Shown: one piece after another, positions 21,182-32,280 of the stretch
How the letters are laid out: each line of letters begins with the position of its first letter
How positions within the stretch are numbered: position 1 is the stretch's first letter
Program-made: the position numbers and the translations under genes
Source of the DNA: Mortierella sp. BCC40632
Taxonomy: Eukaryota; Mortierellomycota; Mortierellomycetes; Mortierellales; Mortierellaceae
DNA length: 64,000 bases
Assembly (NCBI GenBank): GCA_011634665.1
Contig: WAEK01000001.1
Span: 1,131,501 to 1,195,500, forward strand
Reading direction: 5' to 3'
Notes under the pieces: model-generated
The model's input: only the letters and a program-made list of their open reading frames with translations
Databases searched by the model: none
Told to the model about the DNA's origin: nothing

Positions 21182-24100
21182 ACATTTTTGTTCTGCTCAA
21201 CTGTACCTGATGGGCTCTCTGACCCAAACGTTTCCAATGCGTGATTCTTCACATACTCCCTCTCTGCTGCCGCCACCTTCCCCACACCCTTCTTGTGCGA
21301 AGTCGCTGGTTGTGCAGATCCTTCAACCTTGCCTTGGATTTTCTCAAATCCCTTCAATGCTTTGCGTGACTCTCGATGCAGCTCATGCGCCCTGTCAATC
21401 TCCTCCATCGTCTGTGCTGTCTTCAAAACTTGTTCCTTGTCTGAGAGCTTCTCCAGTGCTTCGCGTACATCACTATTCTCCGGTCTCTTAAGTCGCATCT
21501 CTCGCCTCTTGGCTACCCGTCGCATCCCTGAAGCTTCATTGAGCTGAGGTGCCGTGATCTTGAATGGACGACTCTGGGGTGTCCATTGTTCTCTAAAAGG
21601 CAGTTGCCTCTCCTGATGACTCCTCATCCGGAGGTGGTGGCCATGGCTCAGGATTAGAGCTCCCAAAGGTTTCCTCCGCATCCTCTTCTGTGCCTATTCA
21701 ATAAAAAAAAAGCTATTAGATGCGCTGAGCTTGACAGATGACCGACATTATTCCTTACATCTTGCCCATTCAACTTACCATAAAGTACAGCATATCGGTT
21801 GATATGCGTCTTGATCTCGCCCAGGGTCTGTGCACATGTTACACTCATCGTTCGAATCCCTGGATCTGTCCCTGCAAAAGACAATTCTGTCCTCTGGCAA
21901 CTTGGAAATATCGAGCCGCCTCGTTGAATCCTCGACTGTAAAATCCTTCACAGTAGGTGTGGTGTACTCCACCGCCTTTGAGCCATCCTTGCTCTTTGGG
22001 GTCTTTGCTGTAACTACCCTGCGGAGCCCATTCCAGTAACTCCTCTCTTTCCGCAGGCGTCGCAACTGACTCTCCTGTGGCTGTACAGTTGCTCGAAGAG
22101 CTCGCACCTTTCTCCTTGCTTCTTGAAGAACGCGATATGTCTTTTTGCTCACTCCCTCTTCCGTCCTCTACACTCTGAATATTGCCCTCATTCGTGTCTA
22201 CGCCCCCGATGCCTTCCTTGTTTGCCTTCTCATTTCTCTTTTCTGACTGCTGTGCGGTGGTTCTTGGCTGTCAGCTTTTGATCCGTCTCTCGAGCACCTT
22301 GAGTTCCTTTCGGCCTCGCTTGATTCTACTCTCAAGGTCTTTGATATTGCTCTCTACTCTCTTGATCTCTTCAGCAATTGTTTCCACTTCCATCTTTTGA
22401 TACTCTATCTCTTTGGTCCAGTCCATAGTATCAGTCCTGACCTTGGCCTTGACCCGCCTCTCGTAGTGGCTGAACAACGGGCGACCTCCACGCTCGGCTC
22501 CCTGTGGAATCACTTCACCCAAAATCCGGACTGTGTACCTATCGACGAACATCATTCTGTCCGCAAATCTGAGGCCATGCTTGCGACACAGCCTTTGAAC
22601 TTTCTCCAAGTCGAAGAATGCCCCAAAGACTGCGTCCTTGTGATGTGGGACTCTTTCTCCGGCTATTAGAGGAGTGCCTTCAGAGTTCTTGATATCAAAG
22701 TGGCCTGGCGTCTTGGCACACAACACCTCGTATAACCCCTTCGCTCCAAGAATCAATGCATGACTGGAAGAAGGTGATATCTGCGGTGACAAAAGCCGAG
22801 TGTGCTGAGGATACCCAGCCGCTCTTTGAATTGCGTTGGCAATGATGGCCATAGGTGCAAGCAAAGTAGCGTGGGCCAAGGGCGCCCTCGTTCCACCTTG
22901 GGGTCTCGTCTCTCGGCTAACTCGACGTTTTGCAACATAGGGTCGAAGTGCGTTGGCCAGCTTGGCTACAACACTGCATTGCTCCTCGGTGATATCCATT
23001 CCGCCGTGTGCTGACTTTCTGACCCAGTTGTTGTCGATTTCCTTCTCGATTCGGGGTGACTCTAGGAGCATACGAAGAAGTCTCCTCAAAGACAATATGA
23101 TCGCTCTTGTTGGCTCTTTAGCGGGAGAATCCCCTAATTCGTTTTCTAGTTCTTCCTCCATCTCATCGAGATCCCAGTCGTCGAAATCGGACCCTTCGAG
23201 ATTGTCAGAGTCCTGATCTTTGACAGTTCTCCTTTGGGTCACACCATTGTCCTTGTTGTTCACCTCAACCACCGGCTCTTTGACAAAATCTTCCTCCGGT
23301 TCTTTAATGTCCCAATCGTCAAAATCAATCCCTTCAAGGTCGTCCGTATTCGGGTCTTCGACGGCTCTCCTTAGGGCTTGAATACTGGATTCACCGCCCG
23401 CCTTGACTGTCGGCTCTTTGACAGGGTCACCCTCCAGTTGGCTAAAATCCCAGTCATCAAAATTGACCCCTCCGAAATTGTCCGTATCCAGATGTTCGAG
23501 TTGGACATCCAGTGGTTCAAAACATTCCGCCCCAGCGGTTTGGGCTGTGTACTTGTGAGCCAGGATGTATTCAATCCTGTGCAGGACCGATTGAATCCGT
23601 TGCCCATCTCCGGTTGGGTCTTTGTCAAGAGCACGGTTGAGATCATCGCAGAGCACCAGGATTGTCCGTTTCCATCTACTCTTGCCTACAGTTGCATTCT
23701 TGGGATGACTTTTTTCTTTCTCGTGGCCTGACGACTTGAGTTTTTCTCTCTGCTTTTCTTTCTCTCTCTCTGGAGCCAGATGGAGCCGCAATAGAAGCAA
23801 GAGAGTGTGATCGAGAAGCTTGTCATACATCTGGCCTCCCCAAAGGTTCTCGATGTTTGTAGCCATTTGCTTCAAGTGCTCACTAACAGTACTTGAACGG
23901 CCTCCAACATCTACTGAAAACTTGCTTTTGCCCGATGCGAGGTTACCGACCACACTGCTCCAGACCTGTCGCCTGGCTTTGTTCGCTGCGTTAACTCCTT
24001 GAGCTCCGAAGAACCAAGAATACATGAACAGGAGAAAGCTATACGACATTAGAGTTGTCGTGTCGCTCTTTCTCTCGGCTTCCAGGTGCTCTGGCAAAAG

Positions 24101-25669
24101 GTCAGGAAGGGCCGCAACTGGGAGCAAGGACAGGACAGTCTTGTCCCGAAACTCGAATCCTGCCGGAAAGACCGACTGGATGATGTCAAAGGCCATCTTG
24201 GTAGATGGATTGATGTAGTGAGTCCCTGATGCGAGCTAAAAAAAAAAAAAAAAAAGAGGTGATATTCATTTGTCAGTAAAGAAAAAAAAAAAATAATAAA
24301 ATAAAAATAAAATAAAAATGCAGAGCCATTACCTCATGAACCGCCTTCGTAGCCAGCACCGAGATTTCCTCACAAACCACCGTCATAGCCTCTTGACTTT
24401 TCTCTAGGAGAATTCGGATTCTCTCTTTGTCCTCTGTACAAAGATCAGGGCCGAAGAACTTGCTGAAGTGTGGCTGTGCGGGATCGGAGCTGTCTCTGAT
24501 CGGGTCCAGTCTCTTCCTCCATCTCGTAATCACCATCGCTGCCACCATCATCGCCATCACCGTTTCTTCCGCTTCCTCTCCTACTACTACTACCTCTTCC
24601 TCCTCCTCCACTTGTTCTAGCTGCCGCATCGACTTTATCGTTCGAGTCGGCGCGACCCTTCCTTTTGAGACAGCTTTTTGGTCTTGGCCTCTTCTTCTGC
24701 CTCCCATAGTGACTGAAAGTTTGCTTCGAGGTAGCTGTTCCATTGGTTGACGGTGCCGTCCTTCCCCAATTTTTGTCCATAGTAGTCCTAGAAAGATCTC
24801 GGGCGGCCACGTTGGAGGCTCTTATGGTATCGAAGGCGGACTTTTTGATGCATAGAGGAAGTCTCTTTGTTGCAATAAGAGACTGGTAGGCTTCCCCTTT
24901 GTCTTTGCCCTTTAAGATGCTTCCTTTAATGCGGTTTGCTATGTAGTCATGCCTGCACAGTATCAAGTGGAGAAGCCATTAGATACACCATGCTTTATGA
25001 GGCTATTTCTGCTATCGAGTACTTGAAAAGTACATGTTTAAACATTTACCTTGCTTTTTGAAGGCTTCCTGGATATCAGCGTCCGCAGGATCGTCTAACT
25101 TCCGTTTTTAAAACCGCTATAGGTTCTTGGGCCTGTGCGGTAGACCGCCGGGGAGTAGCGGCTATGGTATGGCTGGGCTGGAGGTTCTCCTGGGGTATGT
25201 TGTTGGACCGAGTAGTTCTTGGATGGCACCAATGCCAAACACTCCCTCGTCCCAAGGTAGGAGTCAACGTGTTGAAGAATACCGATTGACATTGTCGAGT
25301 CTTCGCTCCTGAAGACCTTTGTCTTTTTCGGGTGGAGAAGACAAAAATGTCAACGTGTAGCTCTGATGACAATAGTCGGAAATGCAGGTTGCTGTGGGGT
25401 GGGATGTCAACTGATGTGTCTCCAATGGTAAGAGTGAATAGAGGGTTTCGAGATGCAGTGTTATTGAGAAGACTTTGCACGATCGATGTTGTCGCTGGTA
25501 CCCGAGATGTTTCAAGTGGAGCCATGTCGACGACGATGCCCTGTCGGCAGAGTGTCTCCATCGTACTTGCCCTGTTTTCCAATTGACAGTGGTCAAGGGA
25601 CAGAGTACTCTCCAGTCTGGGTGCAAGAGCAGGGTCATGCCTCTCTAGCATGCTCCTCCAGACTCTCAA
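20501..25669 (-). pseudogene. Fanzor-like nuclease, full-length broken copy A
   Basis: Fanzors are eukaryotic TnpB homologues, RNA-guided DNA endonucleases carried by transposons. Reading 5' to 3' from 25669: an N-terminal domain matching copy B block by block; exon 2 (about 24966-24348, ending CEEISVLATKAVHE); a long exon from about 24238 with helical, acidic-repeat and MMFVDRYTVRILGE blocks; a coiled coil; RuvC-I (GTDPGIRTM, 21843-21873); an 83-bp intron; then the C-terminal core with SDGWCGGCQRHH, VMLVGSGGTG, TDEFRTSQTCAECF, ECTNSQCG and RDVNAAVCIAIAG. The frame is broken repeatedly: near 25320, 25110, 24800, 24450, a TGA at 22271, near 21878 (an extra T before GCAGGG) and near 21610. Catalytic-position residues are retained. 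Many breaks lie at homopolymers, so some could be sequence errors. Confidence 0.75.
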
Positions 25670-26305
25670 GAGTCCTGCGCTGTGATCTCTCTTTGCAAAA
25701 AGAATAATTCAGTGTTGACTCTAAAGAGCAAAACGATGTAGTAAATATTTAGCAAGGTGTCAAGTTGAACTGTTGGGGGTCCTTTTTTGTGCTTTCTTTA
25801 TTCTTTGCCCTACCATGATAAAAAGAGGAAGAGAGAGCGTGTATGTGTGTAGTAGTGTATGTGTATAGTGTGTAGTGTGTAGTGTGGATTGTGGATTGTG
25901 GATTGTGGATTGTGGAGTGTGGGTGTGTGTGTGCAAGGAAAGAAAAAGGTCAAGTTCAAGCAGAGCTCTCTTCTCTCTCTTCTCTCATTGTTGAATCCTC
26001 TAGTGCGCTGCACTTTGCATCTTCTCACTTTTAATTTGTCGGTGCCAGAATGGCGCTGGGAAAATATGAATCATTCTTTTTTCCTCACGCTTCAGGGGGG
26101 ACCATGCGCAGTGCACGGTCTTCAAACTGACATAATCATGAACTGTATGGAGAGAGAGAAAGAGAAGAGAGAGAGAGAGAGACTTTTGAACACACATTCC
26201 TCAGACTTAAGCTGTTCGTTACGTAGTAGCTCTATTTTGCATAGCTGTGGCACGCAGGACCAAGCACTTGTATTCAAACTCCTGCCCTTGCTGAATTGAA
26301 TATTT
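25670..26305. other. Non-coding flank inside the element nest
   Basis: No gene is supported. It includes the decayed 5' edge of Fanzor copy A, a TG/heptamer repeat tract and a GA run at 26151-26182. Confidence 0.5.
25834..25932. repeat. GTGTAGT / GTGGATT heptamer-like tract
   Basis: Tandem GTGTGTA/GTGTAGT units pass into four exact GTGGATT-type heptamers at about 25890-25917, then TG repeats. It is strand-asymmetric and G/T-rich. Confidence 0.8.
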
Positions 26306-26895
26306 CTCAAATTGACCTATTTTTTCTAAATGGTCCTTTTTTCAAATCCTACTTTTCCTCGAAATAGTCCTTTTTTCAAATCCTACTTTTCCTCGAAATA
26401 GTCCTTTTTTTTTTCAAATCCTACTTTTTTCCTCGAAATAGTCCTTTTTTCAAATCCTACTTTTCTCGAAATAGTCCTTTTTCTAAATAGTCCTTTTTTA
26501 CTTTTTTTCTCGAAATAGTCCTTTTTCAAATCCCTACTTTTCCTCGAAATAGTCCTTTTTTTTCAAATCCTACTTTTTTCCTCGAAATAGTCCTTTTTTT
26601 TCAAATCCTACTTTTTCTCGAAATAGTCCTTTTTCTAAATAGTCCTTTTTTCAAATCCTACTTTTTCTAAATAGTCCTTTTTAAATCCCTACTTTTTTCT
26701 AAATAGTCCTTTTTTCAAATCCTACTTTTTCGATATAGTCTTTTTTTTCAAATACTACTTTTTCTAAATAGTCCTTTTTTCAAATCCTACTTTTTCGAAA
26801 TAGTCCTTTTTTCAAATCCTACTTTTTCGATATAGTCCTTTTTTCAAATACTACTTTTTCTAAATAGTCCTCTTTTCTGAAATAGTCCTTTTTTT
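26306..26895. repeat. Minisatellite of about 34-bp T-rich units
   Basis: About 590 bp of imperfect tandem units that alternate TCAAATCCTACTTTTT with CTCGAAATAGTCCTTTT or CTAAATAGTCCTTTT. Units vary mainly in T-run length and in a CTCGAAA/CTAAA/CGATA switch. It is followed by poly-T and a related CTACTTTTT block near 26990. Confidence 0.9.
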
Positions 26896-27037
26896 TTTTT
26901 TTTTTTTGGGTCTGTCCGACCAAAGTGGATGAAAAAGAAGAGAGAGAGAGAGAGAGAGAATAGGGATGGACACCGTTTTTTTTTTCAGAAACCTACTTTT
27001 TTTTTTTTTTTTTTTTTTTCTTTCAAACACCAAGTGT

Positions 27038-27555
27038 TTATTGATTAGCTTTGCATCGACCCATTAGGGCCACCAATGTCTCAAGTTGCTTGTTGCAATG
27101 GGAAGGAGTGAGGAGAAAGACTGCTGCCAAAAAGGTCAATAGGAAGAGGTGACCAGGTGTCTCAACATGTGCCCTTTTGAGTCTGTGTTTCACCAATTGG
27201 ATTAGGTACTTTTCTTGAATCGCCTTCACCCCAGTACCTTGATTGCTAGCTCCTCTTTTATTCATGGCACTCTTGAAGTTCCATCTCAGGTTTTCATGTT
27301 TCGGCTTAGTGAGTGTCGCTGGTCGTCCTGGTCCGAGTGGCAGTCGCTAATGGCTTTGAATCGGCCTTGATCGTTCGCCCTGCTAGAGTCGTACCACCAC
27401 ACCAGTGCCCGAGCAAACGCCTCTACTGCCTGCTTTCTTGCCTGAGGGTCATTGATATCAATTCCATGAAAGACACTGTACCTGTCATGTCCTACTACTG
27501 TACATGGTCGAGAAAGCATGCCGACGCATAGAGAAACAGTGCGAAGCGAGGGCAT
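27038..27555 (-). pseudogene. Crypton-like tyrosine-recombinase fragment (N-terminal part), tentative
   Basis: Two overlapping minus-strand frames join by one frameshift near 27290. The first reads ...HGIDINDPQARKQAVEAFARA; the second RWNFKSAMNKRG, then GTGVKAIQEKYLIQLVKHRLKRA and FLLTPSHCNKQLETLVALMG. The GTGVK-x-IQE-x-x-LI-x-LV motif resembles the core-binding part of fungal Crypton recombinases. The catalytic domain is absent: the frame stops at 27038 and is followed on the same strand by AATAAA and a long A-run (27000-27020), which may mean a retrocopied or truncated end. The family call is by pattern only. Confidence 0.4.
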
Positions 27556-28182
27556 GGGATCCTCAAGTTGGTTCTGAGTAATCGATTAGAGATGTCTGAG
27601 AGAACCCGACTACTCGGTGAAAGGAGCCCCTCTCGGGTCTGCGATACCTTTTTGGGATGTATAAAGATTAAAAAGGTCTACCCCACATGGAGTGAGAAAA
27701 TGATTACGATTGCAGCCGCTATTACAAATGTTCAGTCACCACCACCACCACCACCACTATTCACATTGCAATTGCAAGGTTTGCTAAAGTACCCTTCAGG
27801 ATGGAAAAGAATAGAAGAAAGTTTCTTATTCCGGTTAATGGCCAATGACCGGTGCTCCGATCTTATACCTTCTCACAGCACTCCGATCTTATGCCTTCTC
27901 ATAGCGCCTTCTCATAGCGCCTTCTCATAGCGCCTTCTCATAGCACTCCGGTCGTATGCCTTCTCGTAGCACGCACGTAGCACATTACACGCAGGACACC
28001 TACGGCCGAATAAAGAAGGGCATGTTGTAGCAGACAGCAGAACAGGTAGCAAAGAAGGGCAGGTAACAGCAGAGCAAACCAGAGAAAAGAAAAAGGGATT
28101 TTTTCTATCAGGTGACGCGAAACTCAGATATTTCTTTAGTATTTGTTAAATATTTTTTTTCCTCCTCAAAAAAAAAAAAGTA
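27556..28182. other. Non-coding sequence between Crypton fragment and Fanzor copy B
   Basis: No gene is supported. It includes a tandem repeat (27868-27960) and, at its right end, the start of the interrupted Fanzor intron (GTACTTTT donor on the minus strand at 28182). Confidence 0.5.
27868..27960. repeat. CTTCTCATAGCGC 13-bp tandem repeat
   Basis: Four close 13-bp copies of CTTCTCATAGCGC, flanked by variants ending CACTCCGATCTTATGC and CACTCCGGTCGTATGC. Confidence 0.85.
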
Positions 28183-31100
28183 CCAAAAAGCAAGCTGAAT
28201 CTGTTCAAATGGACTTGGATTTCGCTCAGTGTCTGAGGAACCGTTTCAGACATCGTGACAATTCCATAGTCTGTCCCTGCAAAGACAATTTGATCGCTCG
28301 GCAATTGTTCGATATTTAACCTCTCAGTGGAGTCCTCAACAGCGAATCTATTCGGTGTTAGAACTGTGTCTGCCGCGAACTCGTCTTCCCCAGTGCTCTT
28401 GGAGGCTACCTGGCTGACAGCAAGGACTTTGTTCCAGTAGTACAGCTCCTGTCGTAATCGTCGAACCTCGGCCTCTTTTTCCATGACAGTAGACCTTAGG
28501 CGCCTGACAGATTTTTTATATGTTCGGAGTGCATGGTACCATCGCCCCTCTTCCACAAGGTGGCGCTTCTTTCGCCGTTCGTGAACCGATTGACCAAGTC
28601 CTGATTTATTTTTCTCTTTGACTGCCAGTTCATCTCTGAGTTGTCGTACAGTTAACTCAAGTTGGTGGAGCTGCTGAGACACCTCTGTGCGTTGGCTTCC
28701 GGCCCGATCCTTGGTCCATTGGATTCGATCCAGCTCTTCATTCCAGTTGATCTGGCCTGTAGGTTTTTTTTGCTTTTGCCTTTCTTCATACTTGCTCCGG
28801 CGACGATATCCTGAGTGACCCTGAGTGTACTCTTTTTCTTTGCCTAGGATACGGACACAATGGGGATCGACAAACACCAGCCTGTTCGAAAAAATCATTC
28901 GAGTTAGTCTAATGGCTCCGAGGATACAATGGTAACAATAGAACAAGATGCACCTGTACTCACCTGTCTGTAAAATTCAGGCCATGTCTATCGCAAATTT
29001 GGGTGATCTTGGGAAGATCAAAGAACGCTTCAAAGATTGCTCGCTTGTTCTCTGGGGGCATAGTTGCTTGAGCAGTACTAGTCAACGGGCGTCCTCTAGC
29101 ATCGTTGACGTCGAAACGTCCCTCTTCATTCGTGCAGAATACCTCATACAACTCTGCTGGACCGATGTGAAGCGCCTGGAGTGACGAGGGGGACACCTCC
29201 GGGCAGATCAGTCGAGCAAAGTGAGAATATCCCGTTGCTCTCAGTACAGAGTTTACGATACACATCAAGGGTGCCCTAACTGTAGGATGAGCTAGAGGCG
29301 GTGCAGTTCCGCCACGGTCAAGTGGACGCCTCTTTGGGAACGTATGGTCTGAGAACTTCAGCCAAGACAGCCACCACAATGCACTCTTTGTCCGTTAATG
29401 GAGAGCCGTGGAATGCCATTCTCTTGACATAGTTCGGGTTGATCCTCTCCTGAATAAAAGGTGACTCGAGGAGCGTCTTCAACATGGCCTGCAGTGCACG
29501 TAGACGTGCTCTTGTAGCCTCTTGCCCAATCACTTTCTCAACTTCATTTTCGTCATCCATCATATCCTCCAGGTCAGCAACGTCCAAATTGGGATTCTTG
29601 GATAGAAGAATGTCCAGCGATGTGTCGGGTGGATCGCTCTGCAGGGTATCAAATGACACATTAATGAATGCATTCGTCAGTGCATCTAGTGGTGGGTCCA
29701 GTGAAACACCCGTGTGCATGCTTGGCCCACCAACGTTTGTTGAGGCAGAGGCTTGTACAGGTGGATCTGGCACGTTGCTGGATGAAGACGGGCCTGGGAC
29801 ACCACCAGAAGATGGAGGTATTGGAGGTGTATTACTCGGACCAGGTATCGGTTTCCTCTTGTAGAGCTCATACAGCTTTTTAATGAGCACCATCGTACGG
29901 ATAGGCTTGTTTTTGTCTTCCGAATCGGCAATCTCGTCCATGATCCTTGAGACAGTCGTTCTCCAGAGAGACTTTGACAGTCTTGGTTCGACAGTATTCG
30001 AATGTAGTTCTGCTTTTTGCTCTCTTTCTCTCAAAAATGCTTCGGCTCGATCCTTGTTCCGTTTCTCTCGCATAGGAGCAAGGTGTAGACGTAGCAAGAC
30101 GCGAAGGAGATAATCCAGCACCTTGTTGTAGGCGCCTCCGTTCCAAAGATTTTCGATTGCGGTCGCATACTGACCAAGGTGGGCCAGAATGGTCCTTGAC
30201 ATGTTTCCAGGTGCTTTTGGTACTTGATCCGTGTCGATGATCCTTACAGCTCTTTGCCAGAGCGGATGATTTGCGCTCCCACGAGCCGATACTTTCTGGC
30301 TGGCCGAGATCAGTCGTGCGTAAGCAAACTGGAGATATTCCTTGGACAGTAGTGTCGAAAGGTCATCGCGCTGGTTCATGGGCTCCTCGATATGCTGTTG
30401 TAGAAGTTTCGGTATTGGCGCAACGTTAAGAGTCTGTGGCACGTCATTTCGAATTTGGAAACCGCCTGGGAGCACACGCTGGATGTCGAAGCCATCCGAT
30501 TCGATGGGTCCGAGAGAATCATCAAAGAGGTTCCCACTAGCCATCTACGGCAGCAAAGTAGATCGTGGATCTGGTGTTAGTTTGCTGTAGATATAACCTG
30601 TTGTTCGCTCTCAAATATTTTCAGTACAATGGATTACTTACGACGTGGGTTGTCTTCAGTGCAAGGATCGATATCTCTTCCATAACCTTGGTGAGATCCG
30701 TTTGCTGCTCCATAAAAAGGTTGCAAAGGTACTCGTACTGGTCCTGGAGCTCGGGGCGCAAAATTTGGCGAAAAGTGGCTGTACAGGTACGCCATTCGTC
30801 TTGTGATGAATTTTCTTGATTGGCACTAGTTTGGCTCCGCTGGCTACTGCTGGGACTTCCGGAGTCGACTGTGCAGAGCTCCCAGGCTCCTTCAAAGTTT
30901 TGATTAACAACATCCCTCCACACCTCTAAAGTATTGCAGTCGCCTAGCGATGCCTTAGCCTTGGCTGATGAGATGTTGACATTGTATTCTTGGCAAATTG
31001 CTTCGGTGGTCTTGGAGAGTGTGTTTGGCGGAAGCCTGGTCCATCTTAGCATCCGTTCCTTGATTGTTGTAGGGGCTTTGTTGACACGGCTCAAATGCTC

Positions 31101-31956
31101 CTTTGCCTTTTTGGAGTTCTTGCGAGCCACGATCTTGAGGTACTCGTCCTTTACCTGTTCATTTAGCGTCTCGAGGCTAGTCAAGCAAAAAAAAAATAAA
31201 GATAAAAATAAAAATAAAAAATCAGTATCCTGCGGATGGCTGATAGATGGTTGCAATATCGATCAAATCAACTCTTGGCTGTACTCACCATGCCTGCATG
31301 AACAAAGCCTGACAAGTGTCCGAATCAAGGTCGGGAATGCTGTGCGAAACTGCCCGTTTTCGTTTGCCAATTCGGAACGCTGCTGGTCTTGTCGACATAG
31401 GAGTTCTTGGAGACGTCTGAATAGGGCCCAAAGGCGTCGGAACGATCGAGCGGGTGGATGGAGTAATCACAACATATTCACCACAACCCAAGAATGAGTC
31501 CTTGATATGGAACAGTGCGATGGTTGCTTTTGGATTGTCGACTGTGAACCGTTTGGGCCGCGCGCGAGAAGAGAAGAGAAAAATATCAATGCTCAACTAT
31601 GTAGAAACCAGTCTGAGGAGTAATCTCCCTGTAAGGAAGAATACTGCCTCGACATCGTCTCCGTCCTTGGTAATACTGATCTTGATCGGTCCTTTCGTTG
31701 CGCCATTGAGACTTCGCGCAATATAGTTAGCCAAGAAATGAGAGGAGCCTTTTGTGACAACAAGCCCAAACTCTGACAAGGTGCTTAGAGCTAGTCGGGC
31801 ATCCTCTCTTCCAGTGGCCTGTTGCAAGTCCAGATGGCCAAATGCTGCAGAGGCGCGCTGTAGCAGCAGACCACCATCATCGGCAGGCATCATTTTTTCT
31901 GATGCTAGCTCCTCCATTAGGCCAGGAGGGACCACGTACTTTAATGAGTGTGCCAT
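28183..31956 (-). pseudogene. Fanzor-like nuclease, N-terminal part of copy B through RuvC-I
   Basis: The ATG at 31956 begins MAHSLKYVVPPGLMEELASE. Exons: 31956-31301; about 31180-30644; about 30555-28965; 28895-28183. They encode the N-terminal domain, a helical region, IENLWNGGAYNKVLDYLLRV, a Pro/Ser-rich linker, LVFVDPHCVRILG, a coiled coil and RuvC-I (GTDYGIVTM, 28250-28278). Two breaks are seen: an in-frame TAG near 31605, where copy A has GAG, and a 1-nt frameshift near 29333 after LRPYVPK. It ends exactly at a splice donor (G|GTACTT) with no C-terminal core next to it. The in-phase continuation is at 20477. Together the parts would make about 1,500 codons, large for a Fanzor. Confidence 0.75.
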
Positions 31957-32280
31957 GGGGTAGGGGGAAGGAAAAGGAAGGGAATAGTGCGTCAACGAAG
32001 AGGGAGGTCAGAAAGAACGATAACTCGTAAAAAAAAAAAAAAAAGGAAAGAAAAGGAAAGAAAAAGAAAAAAAATCTGCCTTTTAAATGCTTTGAAAAAG
32101 AAAGCCTTGAAATATCGGCAGCCAACATTTATCAAAACCACACACAAACAAAAAGAAAAAAAACAGACATGGACGGCTTTGGCATTGCAGGAGATCCGAG
32201 ATGCCTTTGACAGTGACAATGAAACGGATAACGAAGCAAAAGGATCCTAGGTCCGAGAGCAAAAGACTATGTTGAGAACT
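31957..32280. other. Short spacer between Fanzor and Crypton remnants
   Basis: A/T-rich with poly-A runs (32030-32075). A short open frame at 32169-32250 (ALALQEIRDAFDSDN) is not recognised. The stretch probably held the divergent promoter of the two elements. Confidence 0.4.

Noticed and set aside
21846..21866. GTTCGAATCCCTGG, which looks like a tRNA T-arm
   Set aside because: It is the complement of the Fanzor RuvC-I coding sequence (GTDPGIRTM), which copy B shares; no acceptor or anticodon arms fold around it.
19254..25669. Bacterial IS200/IS605 insertion or contamination
   Set aside because: The TnpB-like cores are split by several GT-AG introns and sit in fungal-type sequence, as in eukaryotic Fanzors.
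25889..26299. Plus-strand 136-codon frame
   Set aside because: It starts in the heptamer repeat, runs through GA repeat and shows no recognisable features.
26306..26895. Possible CRISPR-like or coding array
   Set aside because: Units are contiguous, variable in length and full of T-runs and stops in every frame; it is a minisatellite.
27868..27960. Possible CRISPR-like array
   Set aside because: Units abut without spacers of constant length, and the DNA is eukaryotic; it is a plain tandem repeat.
31590..31610. A very short intron in Fanzor copy B that would remove the TAG
   Set aside because: A GT...AG pair exists but spans only about 15 nt, too short to splice; copy A has GAG at this codon, so a nonsense change is the better reading.
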